Source: an uncultured Monoglobus sp. (GTDB lineage: Bacteria; Bacillota; Clostridia; Monoglobales; Monoglobaceae). Taken from it: DNA of 34,754 nt. This document shows positions 8,211 through 16,718 of this stretch, piece after piece. Position numbers and translations under genes: made by a program. Every line of letters starts with the position of its first letter. The first letter of the stretch is position 1. The stretch is taken from positions 1 to 34,754 of the forward strand of contig CANQKC010000032.1 in the NCBI GenBank assembly GCA_947624305.1, written 5' to 3'. Below the pieces are notes generated by a model that was not told where the DNA came from, did no database searches, and saw nothing but the letters and a program-made list of their open reading frames with translations.

Positions 8211-9859
8211 TTCTCGATCTCCTCCTTAACGCGGAGGATTATGTCCATGATCTTGTCGCGCTTCAGCTTCATGCTGACGCGGTTGACCACGAGCCGCGCC
8301 GAGAGCTCGCACACGTCCTCAAGCACCTCAAGGCCGTTTTCTTTAAGCGTCTTGCCGCTTTCGACGATATCAACGATCACTTCGGACAGGCCCACAAGCG
8401 GGCCGAGCTCAACCGAGCCGTTAAGCTTAATAATATCGACCGTTCTGCCCTTCACTTTCTGGAAAAACTCGCGGGCGATCTCGGGATATTTGCTGGCCAC
8501 GCGGGTGATGTTGCGGTTGCCGAGATTTTCCTTCATCTCTGCGGGCCCCGCCACGGCCATCTTGCAGGCCCCAAACCCGAGGTCAAGCACCTCATAGAGG
8601 TTTTTGCCGCTCTCAAGCAGCGTGTCCTTGCCGACAATTCCCATATCGGCCGCGCCGTACTCAACGTATGTCGGCACGTCCGAGGCTTTCACCAGTATAA
8701 ATTTGATTTTATGTTTCTCATCGGTGAATATAAGCTTGCGGCTCTTTTTCTTAATTTCATCCACGTCAAAGCCAATTTTTCCGAAGATGTCGACCGAAAG
8801 CTCCGCCAGCCTTCCCTTGGCAAGCGCGACTGTGACATAATCGCTGCCGCTCTTTTTCTCGGCGGCCGAGCTCTCGTCATACAGCGTCGCCAGCACTCTC
8901 TCAACGCCGACGGCTATTCCGGTGGCGGGAACGTCCCTGCCGAATTTTTTCAGCAGACTGTCATACCGTCCGCCGCTGCACACCGGGAAGCCCACGCCGT
9001 ATGTAAAGCCGCGGATAATAATTCCCGTGTAATAGTCGATATTCTGTACCATTCCCAAATCGAACGAAACATATTTGTCAAGCCCTTTTTGGGTCAGGAT
9101 ATAATACACCTCTTTTAAGTTTATCAGCGCGTCCTTCGAGCGGCGGTTCAGTGTTCGGTCGTCGATCGCGTTATCCACGATCTCGATCCCGCCGAACATC
9201 GTTGACAGGCTTACAAATCTCTGCCGCATGTCGCCGGTGACGTCAAGCTCCTCAAGGGCGTTCTCGACCGCGATGAAATCCTTGTCGTTTATGTGCCGTC
9301 TGAGCATGTCGCTCTCGCTTTCCGAAAGTCCGGCCTGCTCAACGAGCCCCTTAAAAAACTCCACCTGGCCCAGGTCGATCTGAAAGCTTTCTATCCCCGC
9401 CTCAAGCAGCGTTTTTATCGCGATCTCAATGATCTCCGCGTCCGCCGCGGGGCCGCTCTCGCCGATAAGCTCAACGCCCGTCTGGGTAAACTCCCTCTGG
9501 CGCGCCTGGCTGAAATTCTCCTCGTTGCGGAACGCGCTGCCGAGGTACGAAACGCGGATCGGAAAATCCTCCGCGCCCGCTTTTGTGGCGACCATTCTCG
9601 CCACCGAGGTCGTAATATCGGGCCGAAGCGCCAGCATCCTGCCGTTGGTGTCGAAGAATTTGAACATATGCTCCGCCTGCGTCGGCGTGGTCACGTTATA
9701 CACGTCAAAATACTCAAATGTGGGCGTCCGCACCGGTCTGTAGCCGAAGCTGCCGAACACCTCCATTGCCTTGTTCTCTATCCGAAGTTTCAACTCACAC
9801 TCGTCGCAAAGCACATCAGCCAATCCTGTGGGAGTGTGGGTAATCCTTCCGTTGTTCAA
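8207..9859 (-). CDS. Fused HisZ-HisG: ATP phosphoribosyltransferase regulatory and catalytic domains
   Basis: One 550-aa ORF joins two normally separate proteins. Residues 1 to about 328 are HisZ, a HisRS-like paralogue ([48 protein letters not shown]). A short Ser/Lys/Glu-rich linker (about 329-339) leads to HisG short form at about 340-550, with VALAKGRL at its start and the PRPP-loop-like segment [10 protein letters not shown]. Short HisG needs HisZ for activity, so fusion fixes 1:1 stoichiometry in the first committed, feedback-regulated step of histidine synthesis. The start is TTG at 9859, with GGAG 9 bp upstream. It overlaps hisA by 4 bp. No frameshift or stop breaks the junction. Confidence 0.92.
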   Translation of the reverse strand: MNNGRITHTPTGLADVLCDECELKLRIENKAMEVFGSFGYRPVRTPTFEYFDVYNVTTPTQAEHMFKFFDTNGRMLALRPDITTSVARMVATKAGAEDFPIRVSYLGSAFRNEENFSQARQREFTQTGVELIGESGPAADAEIIEIAIKTLLEAGIESFQIDLGQVEFFKGLVEQAGLSESESDMLRRHINDKDFIAVENALEELDVTGDMRQRFVSLSTMFGGIEIVDNAIDDRTLNRRSKDALINLKEVYYILTQKGLDKYVSFDLGMVQNIDYYTGIIIRGFTYGVGFPVCSGGRYDSLLKKFGRDVPATGIAVGVERVLATLYDESSAAEKKSGSDYVTVALAKGRLAELSVDIFGKIGFDVDEIKKKSRKLIFTDEKHKIKFILVKASDVPTYVEYGAADMGIVGKDTLLESGKNLYEVLDLGFGACKMAVAGPAEMKENLGNRNITRVASKYPEIAREFFQKVKGRTVDIIKLNGSVELGPLVGLSEVIVDIVESGKTLKENGLEVLEDVCELSARLVVNRVSMKLKRDKIMDIILRVKEEIEK

Positions 9860-9878
9860 AAAATATCACTCCAAAACA

Positions 9879-9922
9879 AATAATCCTTATGAAATAAGCA
9901 AACGCTTATCATAAGGATTATT
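9879..9922. promoter_or_regulatory. Long dyad over the hisZ-hisG start site
   Basis: Perfect 14-bp inverted arms (9879-9892 and 9909-9922) enclose an inner 5-bp stem TAAGC/GCTTA with an AAAC loop and a two-base bulge. The outer edge overlaps the -10 hexamer of the hisZ-hisG promoter, and the predicted transcription start falls inside one arm. This fits a DNA operator better than a leader hairpin. It could alternatively help terminate transcripts from the DUF3006 gene, but no T-run follows. Confidence 0.6.
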
Positions 9923-9949
9923 ATACCACTTACCGGCACAGTAAGTCAA
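9920..9949 (-). promoter_or_regulatory. Promoter of the histidine cluster
   Basis: On the minus strand, -35 TTGACT (9944-9949) is separated by 18 bp from -10 TATAAT (9920-9925), about 60 bp before the TTG start of hisZ-hisG. It is a near-consensus sigma-A-type promoter. Confidence 0.75.
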
Positions 9950-10032
9950 TATATTTTATTGAATTTTGTCAACATAGAGCGTTTATTAATTTTAATTTAT
10001 TATTCACGATAAAACTCTTGACAAAATCGATG

Positions 10033-10239
10033 TTAATTTCCGAATAATTCGTCCATCATGCCGCGTATCTTTTCCGTCCGCTCCGTCTCGGCTCCGTTGT
10101 CGACCGAAAAAGTGTCAAGGTCGATAACGGCACCTTCCTTCACCTCCTCGGGCAGCTTTGCCTTTGGAACATTCACAAATCCTCCGTCGGTCTCGACGAC
10201 CGCGAATTCACCCTCAAATCTGTCAATTACGCCCTTCAT
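10033..10239 (-). CDS. DUF3006 domain protein
   Basis: A 68-aa small acidic protein with the DUF3006 pattern: an N-terminal KGVIDRFEGEFAVVET beta segment, a VNVPKAKLP middle, then EGAVIDLDTFSVD. The function is unknown. DUF3006 genes are often found beside secreted ComEC-like metallo-beta-lactamase proteins, and that holds here, with 12 bp separating it from the upstream SLH-MBL gene. GGAGGAGAGATC precedes the ATG. Probably cotranscribed with, and functionally linked to, the MBL protein. Confidence 0.85.
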   Translation of the reverse strand: MKGVIDRFEGEFAVVETDGGFVNVPKAKLPEEVKEGAVIDLDTFSVDNGAETERTEKIRGMMDELFGN

Positions 10240-10251
10240 GATCTCTCCTCC

Positions 10252-11709
10252 TTAATTCAATCTGTAAATTCCGTTCCCGTTTGAGCCGAAGCCCACGTTT
10301 CCGTCGGTGTCGGTCCTGAGCACCGCCGCGCCCGCGCTCGCCAGATTATTTAACGTCTTTTCGGTCGGGTGTCCGTACTCGTTGCCCGCTCCGACCGATA
10401 TAACCGCGTAAGCCGGTTGAACAACACTCAAAAACTGCGGCGTCGAGGACGATGACGAGCCGTGATGGCCGACCTTGAGCACATCCGCCTTAAGCTTATC
10501 GCCGTCCACAGCCCGAAGCAGGTCGTTTTCGACTTCCTTCTCGGCGTCGCCCATAAACAGGAACACATTGCCGCCGTACGCGATCCGCGTCACGACCGAG
10601 CTGTTGTTAATATCGTCATAGGTGTTAAGCGGCGTCAGGAACTCAACGGTATACGCGCCCTGCGCGATAACCATTCCCGCCTCGGCACGCACGGTGTTTA
10701 TCTGCTTTTCAAGCATCTTCGCCAGCATGTTCTCAAAGGTTTTGGTGGTGTTCAGCGCGTCGGGCATATAAAACGTCCCGACCGCGAATCCGTCAAGCAC
10801 CTCGCGCATGCCGCCGATATGATCGGCGTGCGGATGCGTCGCCAAAACATAATCAATACCCGAATATCCGAGCCCCTTTATGAAAGCACAGACCTCATCG
10901 CCGTGATCCGCCGTTCCCGCGTCGATCAGCATTGTCTTTCCGTCGGGCAGGACGATAAATTCCGAGTCGCCCTGACCGACATTGATAAAATACACCCTTA
11001 AATCAGAAAGGCCGGACGCGATTTCGTCCGGCATATTATTCTGTGGCTCAACATAGGCGGTCCCGCTCTCGGGGAACGCTCTGCACAGCACCGCGCAGAC
11101 TTCGCAGCGGGTGATCGGGTCCGAGCCCTCAAAGGTTCCCTGCTGCGTTCCGGTTATGTAACCTCTCTTGACCGCCTCGGCTATGTACGGTCTGTCCTGC
11201 TTCGGGATCGACTCATAATCATAGAACACATCCGACAGCAAAGCGTCGCTGATCGGGTAGTATTCCGACAAATCATAATTAAACACCCTCATAAGCGCCA
11301 CGGTCACATCCTCGCGGGTGGCCGGGTCCTCGGGCTTGAAATATATCCGCGTGTCGCCCGGTGTGGTGCTTTGATAGCCGGGCATCTGCGCCGTTACGGC
11401 ATTGATATACGGCAGGTACCACTCGTTGACGTTAAGATCCGCGTACGGGCTGGTCCGGGCCGTTGAAAGGGGAAGCCCCGAGGCGTTGACCAGCATCTTG
11501 GCGTACTCGCACCGCTGAACGTTGGCGTTTGGCAGAAACGTTCCGTCACCGTAGCCCGAGACGATCCCGCGGGACTCGAGACTCGTTATATAAGGCGCGG
11601 CCCAGAAATCGTCGGGAACATCGTAAAACGCTGTCGCGAACGCCGAAATGCAGCCGGAGCAAAGCAAAGCCAGAACCGCGGCAAACGCGGCAATTCTTCT
11701 TTTTCGCAT
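10252..11709 (-). CDS. Secreted SLH-domain / metallo-beta-lactamase fold hydrolase
   Basis: A 485-aa exported protein. A signal peptide (residues 1 to about 26, ending in ISAFA-TA) is followed by three S-layer homology repeats at about 28-75, 88-145 and 158-212; the first has the FYDVPDDFWAAPYI and GIVSGYGDGTF signatures. From about 236 follows a ComEC/Rec2-type MBL domain with INVGQGDSEFI, THPHADHIGG (residues 291-300) and VGHHGSS. SLH repeats would anchor it to cell-wall polymer outside the membrane. The MBL domain resembles the nuclease-like domain of the DNA-uptake protein ComEC, so extracellular phosphodiesterase or nuclease activity is an inference. It has its own consensus promoter. 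Confidence 0.92.
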   Translation of the reverse strand: MRKRRIAAFAAVLALLCSGCISAFATAFYDVPDDFWAAPYITSLESRGIVSGYGDGTFLPNANVQRCEYAKMLVNASGLPLSTARTSPYADLNVNEWYLPYINAVTAQMPGYQSTTPGDTRIYFKPEDPATREDVTVALMRVFNYDLSEYYPISDALLSDVFYDYESIPKQDRPYIAEAVKRGYITGTQQGTFEGSDPITRCEVCAVLCRAFPESGTAYVEPQNNMPDEIASGLSDLRVYFINVGQGDSEFIVLPDGKTMLIDAGTADHGDEVCAFIKGLGYSGIDYVLATHPHADHIGGMREVLDGFAVGTFYMPDALNTTKTFENMLAKMLEKQINTVRAEAGMVIAQGAYTVEFLTPLNTYDDINNSSVVTRIAYGGNVFLFMGDAEKEVENDLLRAVDGDKLKADVLKVGHHGSSSSSTPQFLSVVQPAYAVISVGAGNEYGHPTEKTLNNLASAGAAVLRTDTDGNVGFGSNGNGIYRLN

Positions 11710-11762
11710 CCTGTTTTCTCCTTTAACTTCAAATTTTCAGTTTATTTCATATAATCATAGCA

Positions 11763-11791
11763 ATTATACCATAAACTTTAAAATTTGTCAA
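11763..11791 (-). promoter_or_regulatory. Consensus promoter for the SLH-MBL gene
   Basis: Minus-strand -35 TTGACA (11786-11791), a 17-bp spacer and -10 TATAAT (11763-11768), both perfect consensus. It lies about 55 bp before the ATG at 11709, so this gene pair is transcribed independently of the pyr operon. Confidence 0.85.
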
Positions 11792-11833
11792 ATCCGCGCC
11801 TCTGCCCGCTATGCGGCGCGCAAAAACAGGGGT

Positions 11834-12394
11834 TCATTGCTCAATATATTTTTTCACAACGGCGGGAACGCCCGCCGCCATACAGTTATCGGGCAAATCG
11901 CTCGTGACGACGCTTCCCGCGGCGATCACGCAGCCGCTTCCGATCGTGACGCCCTGCAAAACGGACACATTCGCGCCAAACCAGCAGTTGTCACCCACGC
12001 GGATCGGAAGCGCCCTCTCCAGTCCTTTGTTCCTGTCCGCAATATTCATTGGGTGGCTCGCGGTGTAAAATCCGCAAAACGGGCCGATAAAAACATTTTT
12101 TCCGATATAGATCATGCCGCCGTCCATAAAGTAGCAGCCGTGATTGACAAATGTGCCCTCGCCGAAACGGGTGTGCGAGCCGTAATCGAAATAAACCGGC
12201 GCGAGCACGGTAAGCCCTTTCGGAATATCAGCGCTGAGCAGTTTTTCCAAAGCCGAAATCTGCTCATCGCTTCCGGGGCGCGACATATTAAATTCAAAGC
12301 AGCACAATTCCGCTTTTCGGCGTTCCTCGATCAGGCTCTCGTCAAAATTCGCGTCGTGCCACTCGCCTTTAAGCATTTTTTCTTTCTCGGTCAT
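11834..12394 (-). CDS. Maltose/galactoside O-acetyltransferase-like hexapeptide protein
   Basis: A 186-aa left-handed beta-helix acetyltransferase of the Maa/LacA/NodL type, transferring acetyl from acetyl-CoA to a sugar hydroxyl in the cytoplasm. The N-terminal Maa-type cap is MTEKEKMLKGEWHDANFDESL. Hexapeptide repeats run through GEGTFVNHGCYFMDGGMIYIG and the C-terminal VTIGSGCVIAAGSVV, with the conserved GFYTASHPMN histidine loop. GGAGGG precedes the ATG. It begins 26 bp after pyrD and is probably cotranscribed with the pyr operon, although no pyrimidine role is evident. The acceptor is unknown. Confidence 0.9.
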   Translation of the reverse strand: MTEKEKMLKGEWHDANFDESLIEERRKAELCCFEFNMSRPGSDEQISALEKLLSADIPKGLTVLAPVYFDYGSHTRFGEGTFVNHGCYFMDGGMIYIGKNVFIGPFCGFYTASHPMNIADRNKGLERALPIRVGDNCWFGANVSVLQGVTIGSGCVIAAGSVVTSDLPDNCMAAGVPAVVKKYIEQ

Positions 12395-12420
12395 AACTTC
12401 CCTCCACAGACCCTTGTTTT

Positions 12421-13329
12421 TTAATTAAGCTCCAAGGTTCCTACAATTTCCTTGACCGACTTATATCCGTTTTGATCCAGATAGTCATTGATCCCGTTGC
12501 GCACCTTTATCCACGCGTAAGGATCAACTATTCCGGCGGTTCCGACCGCCACGGCGTCGGCTCCCGCCAGCAGGAACTCTATCGCGTCCTCGCCGGTGGT
12601 TATTCCGCCCATGCCGATTATCGGCAGCTTCACCGCCCCGCGCACCTGATGCACCATCCGAACCGCCACGGGCATGACCGCCGGGCCGGACAATCCGCCG
12701 GTGTTGTTTTTAAGTACCGGGCGGCGGGTCTTTATGTCTATCTTCATGCCGAGCAGCGTGTTGATAAGCGACAGCGCGTCCGCTCCTCCCGCCTCGGCGG
12801 CTTTGGCGATCTCGGTTATGTCGGTCACGTTGGGCGACAGCTTAACGATCAGCGGCACCTTTGAGGCCGCCTTGACCTTTGAGGTTATCTCCTCAACCAT
12901 CTTCGGGCTTGTGCCGAAGGCCATGCCGCCCTCTTTCACGTTGGGGCAGGAAATGTTAAGCTCAAACATGTCAAGCTTGTCGCCGAGCATTTCGGCAACC
13001 TCGACATAATCCTCAACCGCCGAGCCGCACAGATTGGCGATAAGCTTTGTATCAAACTTTCTGAGCCACTCAAGCTCGTTTTCAAGAAAGTGCGGCGCGC
13101 CGGGGTTCTGGAGCCCCACGCTGTTTAATATTCCGTCGTTTACCTCGGCTATCCTCGGCGACCTGTTGCCGAGCCTCGGCTTGGCGGACAGCGCCTTGAG
13201 GCAGACCGCGCCAAGCTCGGACAAGTCAAAATACTCGGCGTATTCCCGTCCGAAGCCGAAGGTTCCCGAGCCGGTGGTCACGGGGTTTTTCCACTCAACT
13301 CCCGCTATGTTCACTTTAAGATCAGCCAT
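12421..13329 (-). CDS. pyrD: Dihydroorotate dehydrogenase B, catalytic subunit
   Basis: Oxidises dihydroorotate to orotate using FMN, passing electrons through PyrK to NAD. This is class 1B, as shown by the active-site Cys in ELNISCPNVKEGG and by adjacent pyrK. FMN-binding segments include TGSGTFGFG near the N-terminus, VKLSPNVTDI, and GMGGITTGEDAIEFLLAGA. ATG at 13329 is preferred over the TTG one codon earlier, because GGAGG sits 9 bp upstream of the ATG. It overlaps the end of pyrK by 8 bp, so production of the two subunits is coupled. Length (302 aa) is typical. Confidence 0.96.
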   Translation of the reverse strand: MADLKVNIAGVEWKNPVTTGSGTFGFGREYAEYFDLSELGAVCLKALSAKPRLGNRSPRIAEVNDGILNSVGLQNPGAPHFLENELEWLRKFDTKLIANLCGSAVEDYVEVAEMLGDKLDMFELNISCPNVKEGGMAFGTSPKMVEEITSKVKAASKVPLIVKLSPNVTDITEIAKAAEAGGADALSLINTLLGMKIDIKTRRPVLKNNTGGLSGPAVMPVAVRMVHQVRGAVKLPIIGMGGITTGEDAIEFLLAGADAVAVGTAGIVDPYAWIKVRNGINDYLDQNGYKSVKEIVGTLELN

Positions 13330-14086
13330 CAAAATCCACCTCCGCTCCGCTGAATACCGGGCCGTCCTTGCAGACCCTCTTTTTTGAGCCGTCGGTCATG
13401 GCGCATGTGCATGTCACGCAGGCGCCGATGCCGCAGCCCATCCGCTCCTCCATGGAAATCTGGCAGTCAATGCCGTTTTCCTTGGCTATGTCCGTCACGA
13501 TTCTCATCATCGGCACCGGGCCGCAGGTGTATATTCTCGAGATCTTCGCGCCCGACGCGATTTTTGATTTGAGCATATCGGTCACAAACCCCTTGCAGCC
13601 AATGCTTCCGTCGTCGCTGGCAACATACACGCTCTCGGCGGCGTTTGAAAACTCGCGGATCATGACCGCGTTTTCCTTATCCCTGAAGCCCAGCATGACC
13701 GCGGGCTTTTTGGGCAGCCTCTTCGCCAGCATCAGCAGCGGGAAAATTCCTATGCCGCCGCCGATAAGCAGGACATCGCCGTCCGCGCCATTGGGCGCCG
13801 AAACGTCAAAGCCGTTCCCCAACGGGCCGAGAATATCCAGCATCTGTCCGGGCTCCGCCTTCGCGAGTTCGGCAGTTCCCTTGCCGCGAACCTCAAAAAT
13901 AAACCTCACAAAACGATTATCCACCGCGTCACAAATGCTTATCGGGCGGCGCAGATACGCCGATCCCCCGCAAAGCGCGTGGATAAACTGACCGGGCTTC
14001 GCCTTCGCCGCCATTTCCGGGCAGTCGATTATGAAGTTGAAAAGCCCCGGCCTCAGCTCATTCTTATAGCTTAGCTTGCATAACAT
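13322..14086 (-). CDS. pyrK: Dihydroorotate dehydrogenase B, electron transfer subunit
   Basis: Flavin and iron-sulfur subunit that lets PyrD type B use NAD. The FAD-binding barrel contains YLRRPISICD. The NAD-binding part has DVLLIGGGIGIFPLLMLAKRLPKK. The C-terminal four-cysteine [2Fe-2S] pattern is visible in MGCGIGACVTCTC plus a later C in KKRVCKDGPVF. At 254 aa it matches the family. It lies 18 bp downstream of pyrF and overlaps pyrD. Identification rests on motif content and operon context. Confidence 0.96.
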   Translation of the reverse strand: MLCKLSYKNELRPGLFNFIIDCPEMAAKAKPGQFIHALCGGSAYLRRPISICDAVDNRFVRFIFEVRGKGTAELAKAEPGQMLDILGPLGNGFDVSAPNGADGDVLLIGGGIGIFPLLMLAKRLPKKPAVMLGFRDKENAVMIREFSNAAESVYVASDDGSIGCKGFVTDMLKSKIASGAKISRIYTCGPVPMMRIVTDIAKENGIDCQISMEERMGCGIGACVTCTCAMTDGSKKRVCKDGPVFSGAEVDFDG

Positions 14087-14104
14087 AAAATTTATCTCCT
14101 CTTT

Positions 14105-15007
14105 TTACTTGATAGCGGACACAATATCGTCTCTCATTCTTATCGCCTCGGCTCTGGCCGCCTCGCCTACGCCTCCGCCGTTTTTCTTATATGCGCACAT
14201 TATCGAGCGCGACGCGTTGACTATCGCGCCCAAACCGTCGCCGTTAAACGACTTGGCCACATCCTCGGCCCTGCCGCCCTGCGCTCCGTAGCCGGGAACC
14301 AGAAAATAGGTGTGCGGCATCAGTCCGCGCAAAACCTCGGCCTGCTCTGGATAGGTAGCGCCGACCACCGCTCCGACTCTAGAGTAGCCGTGAGTTCCTA
14401 TGCTGTCAATTCCCCATTCCTTGACCAAGCCCGCCATGTGCTCATATATCGGCTTTCCGCCGCTGATCAGATCCTGCAGCTCGCCCGAGGATTTGTTGGA
14501 CGTCTTGACAAGGATGAAAACGCTCTTGCGGTTCGCCGCGCACTGATCGACAAACGGCTTAACGCCGTCGGTTCCGAGATAGGGATTGACTGTCATCGAG
14601 TCGGGCTCAAAAGCGCGCTTCCGCTCCGTTCCCAGATCGGTCTTTCCGAGATACGCCTTCGCGTATGCCTCGCTTGTGGCGCCGATGTCGCCGCGCTTGG
14701 CGTCAAGGATAACATACATTCCTTTCGACTTCGCGTACTCTATCGTTTTTTTAAGGCACTTGAGACCCTCGATGCCGTACATCTCATAATACGCCGACTG
14801 CGGCTTCACCGCCGGAACTATGTCGCAGAGCGCGTCGATCAGCTCTTTGTTAAAGCTGAAAAGCGCGTCCGCCGCGCCCTCAAAGGTCTCGCCGTATTTG
14901 TCAAATGACTGTTTTATCATCGACTCAGGCAGATAGTCAAGCTTCGGGTCAAGTCCCGCCACGGTGGGGTTCCCTGTTTCGATAATTTTCTCAATAAGTG
15001 TGTCCAT
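14105..15007 (-). CDS. pyrF: Orotidine 5'-phosphate decarboxylase (type 2)
   Basis: Converts OMP to UMP, the last step of de novo UMP synthesis. The catalytic D-K-R-D signature appears as VILDAKRGDIGATSEAYAKAYLG. Length (300 aa) fits the longer type 2 family. The reading frame stays open upstream to 15100, but that part encodes repeat-derived sequence. ATG at 15007 has AAGGAG 6 bp upstream and yields the normal N-terminus MDTLIEKI. It precedes pyrK by 18 bp. A 407-bp repeat-rich gap separates it from pyrC. Confidence 0.95.
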   Translation of the reverse strand: MDTLIEKIIETGNPTVAGLDPKLDYLPESMIKQSFDKYGETFEGAADALFSFNKELIDALCDIVPAVKPQSAYYEMYGIEGLKCLKKTIEYAKSKGMYVILDAKRGDIGATSEAYAKAYLGKTDLGTERKRAFEPDSMTVNPYLGTDGVKPFVDQCAANRKSVFILVKTSNKSSGELQDLISGGKPIYEHMAGLVKEWGIDSIGTHGYSRVGAVVGATYPEQAEVLRGLMPHTYFLVPGYGAQGGRAEDVAKSFNGDGLGAIVNASRSIMCAYKKNGGGVGEAARAEAIRMRDDIVSAIK

Positions 15008-15414
15008 ATTTTTCTCCTTTTGATTGAAATTCTTATGTTCGGCCATGCCCGTTTTTTTCAACGAAGGGGCGACTAACCCCTCTCCGCCGCCTTCGGCCAT
15101 GTCCGCTTTCGTTAATGATTTGTGGCCTCATTTATTCGAGGAAACGGAATACCGTGGTGCATCGCACCCACTACGCGGCTCCGGCCACAGCCACCTCTCC
15201 CCAAGGGGCGAGGCTGACGGGCGGATAATATCCGCCCCTACAGTGTTTTACATATGATAGTCGTAGGGGACGGCGCCCTCGACGTCCCACGGGCGGATAA
15301 TATCCGCCCCTACGAATGTAGTGATTAAGGATTAGCAAATAGTAATCAAGCCTCTGATGTTGTAGGGGCGGATAGCATCCGCCCGCTTTTCATCCCACGA
15401 AGGGCGCCTATTTT
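15008..15414. repeat. Palindromic repeat cluster between pyrC and pyrF
   Basis: No gene was found. The gap holds a degenerate CCTCTCCCCaaGGGGCGAGG element near 15193-15212 and three copies of the palindrome GGGCGGATA..TATCCGCCC (15219-15237, 15291-15309 and, with a GC centre, 15366-15384), each flanked by CTAC/GTAG. There is also a GTAGGGGACGGCGCCCTCGACGTCCC-type segment at 15263-15288. These resemble the REP-like intergenic palindromes scattered in gut Clostridia. Sitting inside the pyr operon, they would be transcribed and could form mRNA hairpins that affect stability of the downstream pyrF-pyrK-pyrD message. Confidence 0.85.
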
Positions 15415-16695
15415 CTAATCCCTGCGCTCATACACTATCTTTCCTCCCAGGATCGTCATATCGACCCTGCCGCGCAGCTTCATTCCGTCGTAAGGGCAGT
15501 TGTTGTTTTTCGAGGCGAATTTGCTTATATCGACCGTGTATTCCTCCTCAGTGTCGAAAATCACAATATCCGCCTCTTTTCCCTCGCCGAGGGTGCCCTT
15601 GTCTATCTTTATTATATCCGCCGGATTGGCCGACATCTTTTCTATCAATTGACTGAGCGTGAGCTTTCCGGGCACGACAAGATTTGTGTAGCCGAGGCCC
15701 AGCGAGGTCTCAAGACCCACAATGCCGTTTAAGGCATACTCAAACTCTATATCCTTCTCATCCCTGTCGTGGGGCGCGTGGTCGGTGGCTATCGCGTCGA
15801 TCGTGCCGTCCGCAAGGCCCTCGATGACCGCGTCAACATCGTCCTGCTCTCTCAGGGGCGGGTTCATTTTCGCGTTGGTGTTAAAGCCGTCGACCGCGTT
15901 CTCGGTCAGAGAGAAATAATGCGGCGCCGTCTCGCAGGTTATGTTCGCGCCGCGCTTTTTCGCGCGGCGTATCGCGTCGATCGAGTTTCGGGTGCTGACA
16001 TGGCACACATGCAGCCTGCCGCCGACCTCCTCGGCAATCAGCACGTCGCGGCTGATCGCGACGCTCTCGGCGCATTTGGGAATTCCCCGAAGTCCCAAAT
16101 AGGTCGACATATATCCCTCGTTCATCGAGCCTCCGTCAACCAGATCCAGATCCTCGCTGTGCGACATCACGGGCAGGTCGAACATTCCGGCGTACTCAAG
16201 CGCCCTGCGCATAAGCGACGGGTTTATGACCGGTCTGCCGTCGTCCGACACGCCGATCGCGCCCGCGCTTTTAAGCTCGCCCATTTCGGTGAGCTCCTTG
16301 CTCTGCTGCCCCTTGGTGATGCAGCCCGTGGTAAGCACGTTGGTCAGGCCGACCTCTTTGCCGCGGTCCAGCACATATTTCACCAGGGCCGGGTTGTCAA
16401 CCGGCGGATTGGTGTTCGGCATACACACAACCGTCGTAACGCCGCCCTGCGCCGCCGCGCGGCTCCCGGTCTCGATATCCTCTTTATACTCGTATCCCGG
16501 CTCGCGGAAATGAACGTGCAGATCGATCAGGCCGGGAGCGACGATCTTTCCCGAGGCGTCAACGACCTCGTCCGCCGCCTCGCTTGTATCGCCGCCGACC
16601 TTCGCGATTATTCCGTCTTTTACCAGAATATCAAGCTTTTCATCTATGTTGTTTTTCGGGTCAACCACATGACCGCCCTTTATCAGAATTGACAT
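15415..16695 (-). CDS. pyrC: Dihydroorotase
   Basis: Zinc amidohydrolase closing carbamoyl-aspartate to dihydroorotate. The protein has the metal-binding DLHVHFREPG near residues 58-67, GGVTTVVCMPNTNPP, SHSEDLDL, HVCHVSTR, and the catalytic DAIATDHAPHD. The ORF is open further upstream into the pyrB 3' region, but ATG at 16695 has AGGAG at 8 bp and gives the typical MSILIKGGHVVDP start (426 aa). It follows pyrB by about 23 bp. This is the type associated with PyrB in Firmicutes operons. Confidence 0.96.
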   Translation of the reverse strand: MSILIKGGHVVDPKNNIDEKLDILVKDGIIAKVGGDTSEAADEVVDASGKIVAPGLIDLHVHFREPGYEYKEDIETGSRAAAQGGVTTVVCMPNTNPPVDNPALVKYVLDRGKEVGLTNVLTTGCITKGQQSKELTEMGELKSAGAIGVSDDGRPVINPSLMRRALEYAGMFDLPVMSHSEDLDLVDGGSMNEGYMSTYLGLRGIPKCAESVAISRDVLIAEEVGGRLHVCHVSTRNSIDAIRRAKKRGANITCETAPHYFSLTENAVDGFNTNAKMNPPLREQDDVDAVIEGLADGTIDAIATDHAPHDRDEKDIEFEYALNGIVGLETSLGLGYTNLVVPGKLTLSQLIEKMSANPADIIKIDKGTLGEGKEADIVIFDTEEEYTVDISKFASKNNNCPYDGMKLRGRVDMTILGGKIVYERRD

Positions 16696-16718
16696 ATCAT
16701 TTTCTCCTATCTCGAATT

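Noticed and set aside
9860..10032. T-box riboswitch or His attenuator before hisZ-hisG
   Set aside because: The leader after the predicted start is too short, lacks the T-box consensus and a run of His codons; the dyad overlaps the promoter instead.
14105..15100. Long form of PyrF starting at 15100
   Set aside because: The extra 31 residues are repeat-derived and lack a ribosome site; ATG at 15007 has AAGGAG and the family N-terminus.
15769..16692. 307-aa plus-strand ORF opposite pyrC
   Set aside because: Antisense shadow of a well-conserved gene, arising from GC-rich codon structure.
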